Below, piece after piece: positions 12,280 to 13,956 of a DNA stretch of 13,956 nt (positions are counted from its first letter, which is position 1; each line of letters opens with the position of its first letter). The translations under genes and the position numbers were made by a program. Under the pieces are notes generated by a model. It did no database searches. It worked only from the letters and a program-made list of their open reading frames with translations, and had not been told where the DNA came from. Origin of the DNA: SLFT01 sp964493075 (GTDB taxonomy: Bacteria > Hydrogenedentota > Hydrogenedentia > Hydrogenedentales > CAITNO01); contig CAZBNU010000096.1 in assembly GCA_964493075.1 (NCBI GenBank), positions 1 through 13,956 on the forward strand. The letters are read 5' to 3'.

Positions 12280-13956
12280 TTACCCCATCTCGAAAACCAA
12301 CGTGTGCTCAAACGGCGTATAGCCAGCGAGGTAGACGCTGGGTCCGGGAAGTTTGCCTTCTGCGCCGCGGAGTTGTGTCCAGGTGTGTTCGGCTTTTCCT
12401 GGACCGAAACGGATGGTGTCGTTGCCGGCTTTGTATTCGGCGTATCCTTCTTTGAGCAGGAAGGTATCGCTTCTGTTTGGGACGGGAACTATGCCGGTTA
12501 CGTTGTCTGCGGTGCGCAAGTTTATTTCGATGGCGATGGGCACATTGTCGGTTCCAGTAGCGCTGATGGAAATCTCCATGCCCCGACTGGTTTCGCGAAG
12601 GTACGCCTCGTACACCATCTCGCACAGTTCGCTCATCTCACGCCTGGGAACAACCCTACCCCAAGTGTCGGGCGTTACGGGCAGCAGGCTTGTGTCCGTA
12701 ATGGGTTGCAGGTAGCGTCCGCCCAATGTTTGCCGGAAGTAATAGCCGTCGTCGCGTTTCTCGTAGGTTGTTGGTACGAACTGTCCCTTGCCGAAAAAGG
12801 CGCTGGAAAAGCGGATACCGTTGATGACGGCTTCGCCCTGATGCGCCGATATCCACCGGCTGTTATGATGGAGGAGGGTGATGCTCGTTCGCCCGCGCCG
12901 GATACGGGAAATGCCGTAGGCATCGTATTCCTTTTCATAGTCATCCGGTATGGGTGTTTCCGCCGGGCTCGGCTTTTCCAGTTCCGGATATTCCATGAAC
13001 CGTGCCAACTCCATGTTTTCCGGTTCCAGTGGTTTCAGCATGGCGGCGTATAATCCGTTCCCGTCCTTGATCGCCATGTACCGTAACGCAAACCAGTAGC
13101 CGCTCATGGTGCGGCGGGTGTTCACATCCTGACGACGAGAAATTTCCGTAACCACTTCGCCGTTGGGATGAAGCAGGTACGCCATGGCATCCAGATTTTT
13201 CCGCACGGGGTCCAGTAGTTCCTGTCGGTTTAGTTTGTGGGCAACAACAATGAGGGCGTTATCCACCACCGTGTTATAGCCTGCTGTGCTGCGCTCGGTG
13301 TATTGTCCGTGTTCGTCAATATCAATGCCTTCGGCCAGCCACTGTTCAATACGTCGGATATAACGTTGGTCAGGGAACACCTCGTTAATCTGCGCCAGTG
13401 CCTCGCAGACCACCCAGCGATGATTTGGGGTGTGAATACCACCACGGGAAAGACCCCGTCCTGCATTCATCAGAAATTCCTTGACCAGATTCATCACCGT
13501 TTCGTCATTATGCATCTGGGCGAGTTTGGCGGCAGTGGCCACGCTATGTACCACAAACCCCGTGTCCGGCGGCGAATTGAAGTTTGTGGAAGGCAGGTCT
13601 ATGTTGCCGTCCTTGCTTTGGGAGCGCACCAGAAATTCTGCTCCCAGTTTCATCCGTTGCAACAGATCACTGCTTTGATGAAAGCGGGATTCTGGATGAA
13701 AATAGGCGGCAGCGCCGTCACGTAGCAACCGCGCAACTTCCGGACAGTAATGAATGCCATACTGATCGGGGATTGCGCCGCACCACCGGCTTTGCATATC
13801 GGTAATCTGTGCAGACAACATACGCTGTAAGGTTTCATCATGGCTAGGCACAAGGGATGCGACCATCCCTTTTTGCGCATAAGCCGGGATGGTAAGCGAC
13901 GCCAATGACGCCATGCCGAAAGCGATGGCTTCGCGACGGTTCATTTGCAGTGTCAT
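12280..13956 (-). CDS. Exported Tat-type protein, putative alpha/alpha-toroid polysaccharide lyase
   Basis: This 558-residue protein has its first ATG exactly at the window edge, so an upstream start cannot be excluded. The N-terminus is a twin-arginine signal (NRREAIAFG at 6-14) followed by a hydrophobic core and AYA at 25-27, suggesting export by Tat. The first 300 or so residues look like a helical toroid, with GNIDLPSTNFNSPPDTGF (118-134), RGGIHTPNHRWVVCEAL (171-187) and YTERSTAGYNTVVDNAL (219-235). The rest is beta-rich. This two-part build and the conserved Asn, His, Arg and Tyr motifs recall polysaccharide lyases such as the heparinase II/III group, but I cannot assign a family and catalytic roles are guesses. 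Its neighbours, an O-acetylesterase and a GH95-like hydrolase, support a job in glycan breakdown. An unsaturated glucuronyl hydrolase-like enzyme is the main alternative. Confidence 0.62.
   Translation of the reverse strand: MTLQMNRREAIAFGMASLASLTIPAYAQKGMVASLVPSHDETLQRMLSAQITDMQSRWCGAIPDQYGIHYCPEVARLLRDGAAAYFHPESRFHQSSDLLQRMKLGAEFLVRSQSKDGNIDLPSTNFNSPPDTGFVVHSVATAAKLAQMHNDETVMNLVKEFLMNAGRGLSRGGIHTPNHRWVVCEALAQINEVFPDQRYIRRIEQWLAEGIDIDEHGQYTERSTAGYNTVVDNALIVVAHKLNRQELLDPVRKNLDAMAYLLHPNGEVVTEISRRQDVNTRRTMSGYWFALRYMAIKDGNGLYAAMLKPLEPENMELARFMEYPELEKPSPAETPIPDDYEKEYDAYGISRIRRGRTSITLLHHNSRWISAHQGEAVINGIRFSSAFFGKGQFVPTTYEKRDDGYYFRQTLGGRYLQPITDTSLLPVTPDTWGRVVPRREMSELCEMVYEAYLRETSRGMEISISATGTDNVPIAIEINLRTADNVTGIVPVPNRSDTFLLKEGYAEYKAGNDTIRFGPGKAEHTWTQLRGAEGKLPGPSVYLAGYTPFEHTLVFEMG

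Overview
The window looks like chromosomal DNA of a Gram-negative, polysaccharide-degrading bacterium. The three exported carbohydrate-active proteins and the C-terminal extension of the esterase suggest a planctobacterial or Hydrogenedentota-like lineage. That assignment is an inference from protein style, not a proven placement. No rRNA, tRNA, CRISPR array, transposase or integrase is visible.

Left part (1-2850). Plus strand: a small two-helix membrane protein with a lysine-rich tail (16-294), a TPR/zinc-ribbon/polytopic membrane protein (488-2005), and a zinc-ribbon protein with an acidic centre and a lysine-rich tail (2356-2844). Minus strand: a 36-residue lysine-rich protein at 2023-2133, with a very good ribosome binding site. 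The tail of the 2356-2844 protein resembles this small protein and has its own in-frame Shine-Dalgarno plus GTG (2713-2730), so a second product may be made from inside the gene.

Middle part (2946-4836, minus strand). A two-gene module has its own extended -10 promoter: an RloA-type AAA/ABC ATPase (3586-4809), overlapped by 8 nt by an RloB-type TOPRIM-like protein (2946-3593). This is the architecture of AbiL/RloAB abortive-infection systems. The RloB half is clearly more AT-rich than its neighbours. It is the most likely defence system in the window.

Right part (4876-13956, minus strand). A GH95-like exported glycoside hydrolase with altered catalytic motif residues (4876-7131, own promoter), a full-length ComEC/Rec2 DNA-uptake channel (7231-9651), an exported sialate-O-acetylesterase-like SGNH esterase with an extra C-terminal domain (9683-11905), and an exported, probably Tat-dependent protein of lyase-like build (12280-13956), whose start coincides with the window edge. 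The esterase, the GH95-like enzyme and the lyase-like protein would together deacetylate and cleave an acetylated, probably fucose- or galactose-decorated or uronic-acid glycan outside the cytoplasm. ComEC sits between them, 31 bp behind the esterase gene, with no other competence gene in view.

Several starts were moved downstream of the longest possible start because a clear ribosome binding site or promoter supports the inner one: 488, 4809 (minus) and 11905 (minus).
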